From Phycisphaerae bacterium (GTDB lineage Bacteria; Planctomycetota; Phycisphaerae; Sedimentisphaerales; Anaerohalosphaeraceae), in assembly GCA_007121565.1 (NCBI GenBank), contig SKKI01000162.1:1-6664 (forward strand): a stretch of DNA of 6,664 nucleotides. The letters are read 5' to 3'. The position numbers and the translations under genes were made by a program. The notes beneath the pieces were generated by a model. It did no database searches. It was not told where the DNA came from and saw nothing but the letters and a program-made list of their open reading frames with translations. This document shows positions 5,739-6,664 of the stretch, piece after piece. Each line of letters opens with the position of its first letter. Positions within the stretch are counted from its first letter, which is position 1.

Positions 5739-6440
5739 ATGACTCGTCTGTTCGCTGCCGTTATGCTGATCATGGGATTCTGTTCGGGCTGCCGGAACAT
5801 CATCGTCTCCGAGCCGCCTCGGACGAACCATTATTATGTCAATCCGCAGGCCAACTTCACCACCGTCGGACGCGTGGCCCTGCTCGAGTTGGACAACCGC
5901 ACACCGCAGGCCGATCTGGCCGAGGCGATCACCCATACCCTGGTCGATGAGATGGGCAAACGCAACCTGTTCAGCATGCAGATCATCAGCCGATCCGACC
6001 CGGTCTGGAACGCGCACAACCTGGATAATATGGAGGCGCACACCCTCGACGACCTGGCCGCGGCGCGCCAGGCCCTGGGTGCCGATGCGGTCCTGTTCGG
6101 GACGATTCGGCGGTATATGTCTTTTCCGCATTTGCAGATAGGGCTGAACCTCAAAATGATCGATACCCGCTCCGGCCGCCTGATATGGGCCTTTGAAGAT
6201 GTCTGGGACAGCGCCGACAAGACGGTTGAAAATCGGATGAAGTCTTACTTTAAAAACCAGATGCGCACCGGATACGAGCCGATGGACTGGCAGATATTGA
6301 TTACCAGCCCCCGGGCGTTTCATCAATTTGTCGGCCATGAAGTCGCCAAAACCTTGCCGGAATTGCCGGATAATATCGTCCCGCGCACGATTGAATACCG
6401 ACGCCGTCTTGTAGCCCCCTGGCAAAATTCGCAAAAATAA
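5739..6440 (+). CDS. Predicted envelope lipoprotein with CsgG/TolB-N-like domain
   Basis: A 233-residue protein with a lipoprotein signal: MTRLFAAVMLIMGF then CSGC, with lipidation expected at Cys18; the -3 position holds Cys, which is unusual. About 42-155 shows the alternating strand-helix pattern of envelope lipoproteins such as CsgG, LpoB and DUF799: VGRVALLELDNRT, then a helix with LVDEMGKRNLFSMQIISRSD, ARQALGADAVLFGTIRRY (109-126), and LNLKMIDTRSGRLIWAFED (136-154). The family likeness is by motif style, not by search. The C-terminal part (160-233) is mixed helical and ends in a basic stretch. A GTG at 5580 in the same frame would overlap the upstream gene by more than 120 bases and lacks a signal, so 5739 is preferred despite a weak ribosome site. 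Given the flagellar neighbours, an outer-membrane ring or anchoring role like the FlgT/FlgO proteins of Vibrio is possible but inferred. Confidence 0.8.
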   Translation: MTRLFAAVMLIMGFCSGCRNIIVSEPPRTNHYYVNPQANFTTVGRVALLELDNRTPQADLAEAITHTLVDEMGKRNLFSMQIISRSDPVWNAHNLDNMEAHTLDDLAAARQALGADAVLFGTIRRYMSFPHLQIGLNLKMIDTRSGRLIWAFEDVWDSADKTVENRMKSYFKNQMRTGYEPMDWQILITSPRAFHQFVGHEVAKTLPELPDNIVPRTIEYRRRLVAPWQNSQK

Positions 6441-6448
6441 TCTATAAT
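6419..6448 (+). promoter_or_regulatory. Candidate sigma-70-type promoter for the downstream secreted protein
   Basis: A perfect TATAAT (6443-6448) follows CTGGCA (6419-6424, four of six matches to TTGACA) with an 18-base spacer. It overlaps the end of the preceding lipoprotein gene and lies where the sequence becomes AT-rich compared with its surroundings. A transcript would begin near 6455, giving a leader of about 100 bases. Position before a new gene after an operon supports it; housekeeping promoters of this lineage may differ from the E. coli consensus. Confidence 0.5.
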
Positions 6449-6551
6449 CCTTTCCTTGAGTGTAACAAACATCCCTCACCGGGCGTATGCAGGGGTGAGC
6501 CAAACATTGTGGAAATGTTGGGTATAACCTCATTACCTCGAAAGGAAAGGA
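6448..6551 (+). promoter_or_regulatory. Structured leader: 10-base arms pair across the ribosome binding site
   Basis: TCCTTTCCTT (6448-6457) is the exact reverse complement of AAGGAAAGGA (6542-6551), which contains the ribosome site of the next gene. Between the arms lie two further hairpins: CTCACC/GGTGAG (6475-6480 with 6494-6499, loop 13) and AACATT/AATGTT (6503-6508 with 6514-6519, loop 5, extendable by CC/GG at 6500-6501 and 6520-6521 around a bulged A). The fold is a closing stem around two side hairpins, a layout seen in regulatory leaders. It matches no riboswitch class that I recognise. No T-run follows, so it is not a terminator. Confidence 0.5.
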
Positions 6552-6558
6552 CAGGATT

Positions 6559-6664
6559 ATGAAACAGTACGTATTAGTAATGGTGGCGGTATTGTCAGCC
6601 GGCTTGTGCGCCGCTGCCCTTGAGACCGCCCATGTTCCGGCCGACGCGCAGTGGGTCTTTCACA
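6559..6664 (+). CDS. N-terminus of a secreted protein (cut by the window end)
   Basis: Only 35 codons are visible. Residues 1-20 form a Sec-type signal peptide: MKQYVLVMVAVLSAGLCAAA, with probable cleavage after Ala20 before LETAHV. Cys17 follows Leu, not Gly/Ala/Ser, so a lipobox is unlikely. The mature start (VPADAQWVFH) resembles, from memory, N-termini of secreted planctomycete proteins of unknown function; this is a weak recollection. The ribosome site is strong and purine-rich (AAGGAAAGG, 6542-6550), 8 bases before ATG. The gene is set apart from the flagellar string by 118 bases with its own candidate promoter, so it may be a separate unit. The frame stays open to the edge. Confidence 0.72.
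   Translation, partial: MKQYVLVMVAVLSAGLCAAALETAHVPADAQWVFH

Noticed and set aside
6420..6433. Sigma-54 promoter (TGGCA ... CGCA)
   Set aside because: The GG and GC elements are two bases closer than sigma-54 permits, and the -12 element reads TCGCA rather than TTGCA.
6473..6520. Rho-independent terminator after the last lipoprotein
   Set aside because: Two hairpins are present but neither is followed by a T-run; they fit better as part of the leader of the next gene.

Overview
The window holds one strand of a flagellar gene cluster from a Gram-negative-type bacterium. All genes read on the + strand. GC is high (about 60% by eye), and most junctions are short gaps or 1-4 base overlaps. The divergent FliM, the secreted and lipid-anchored proteins and the style of the last, truncated protein suggest a Planctomycetota member (Phycisphaerae-like), but this is a low-to-moderate guess made without any database search.

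Layout: (1) 1-1301, C-ring switch genes: a FliM-like protein (5' end probably outside the window) and FliN. (2) 1320-3455, flhA, the export-gate protein of the flagellar type III secretion system. (3) 3478-4622, a two-segment small membrane protein whose stop overlaps the start of the sigma-28 gene (fliA). (4) 4622-5119, two small unrecognised proteins behind strong ribosome binding sites: a basic, probably disordered one and an alanine-rich one with a C-terminal cysteine cluster. (5) 5188-6440, two predicted lipoproteins: a coiled-coil one and one resembling the CsgG/TolB-N type of envelope lipoproteins. (6) 6441-6558, the longest non-coding stretch (118 bases), with a candidate promoter and a structured leader that can pair with the ribosome binding site of the next gene. 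(7) 6559 to the end, the first 35 codons of a secreted protein.

How they fit together: FliM and FliN build the rotor's cytoplasmic ring. FlhA forms the gate through which rod, hook and filament subunits pass. Sigma-28 then switches on late flagellar genes such as filament and stator genes. The small proteins and lipoproteins sit in the same gene string and could serve assembly, regulation or outer-membrane anchoring of the motor, but their roles are inferred from position only. No RNA genes, CRISPR arrays, insertion sequences or clear rho-independent terminators were seen. No non-coding stretch exceeds 300 bases.
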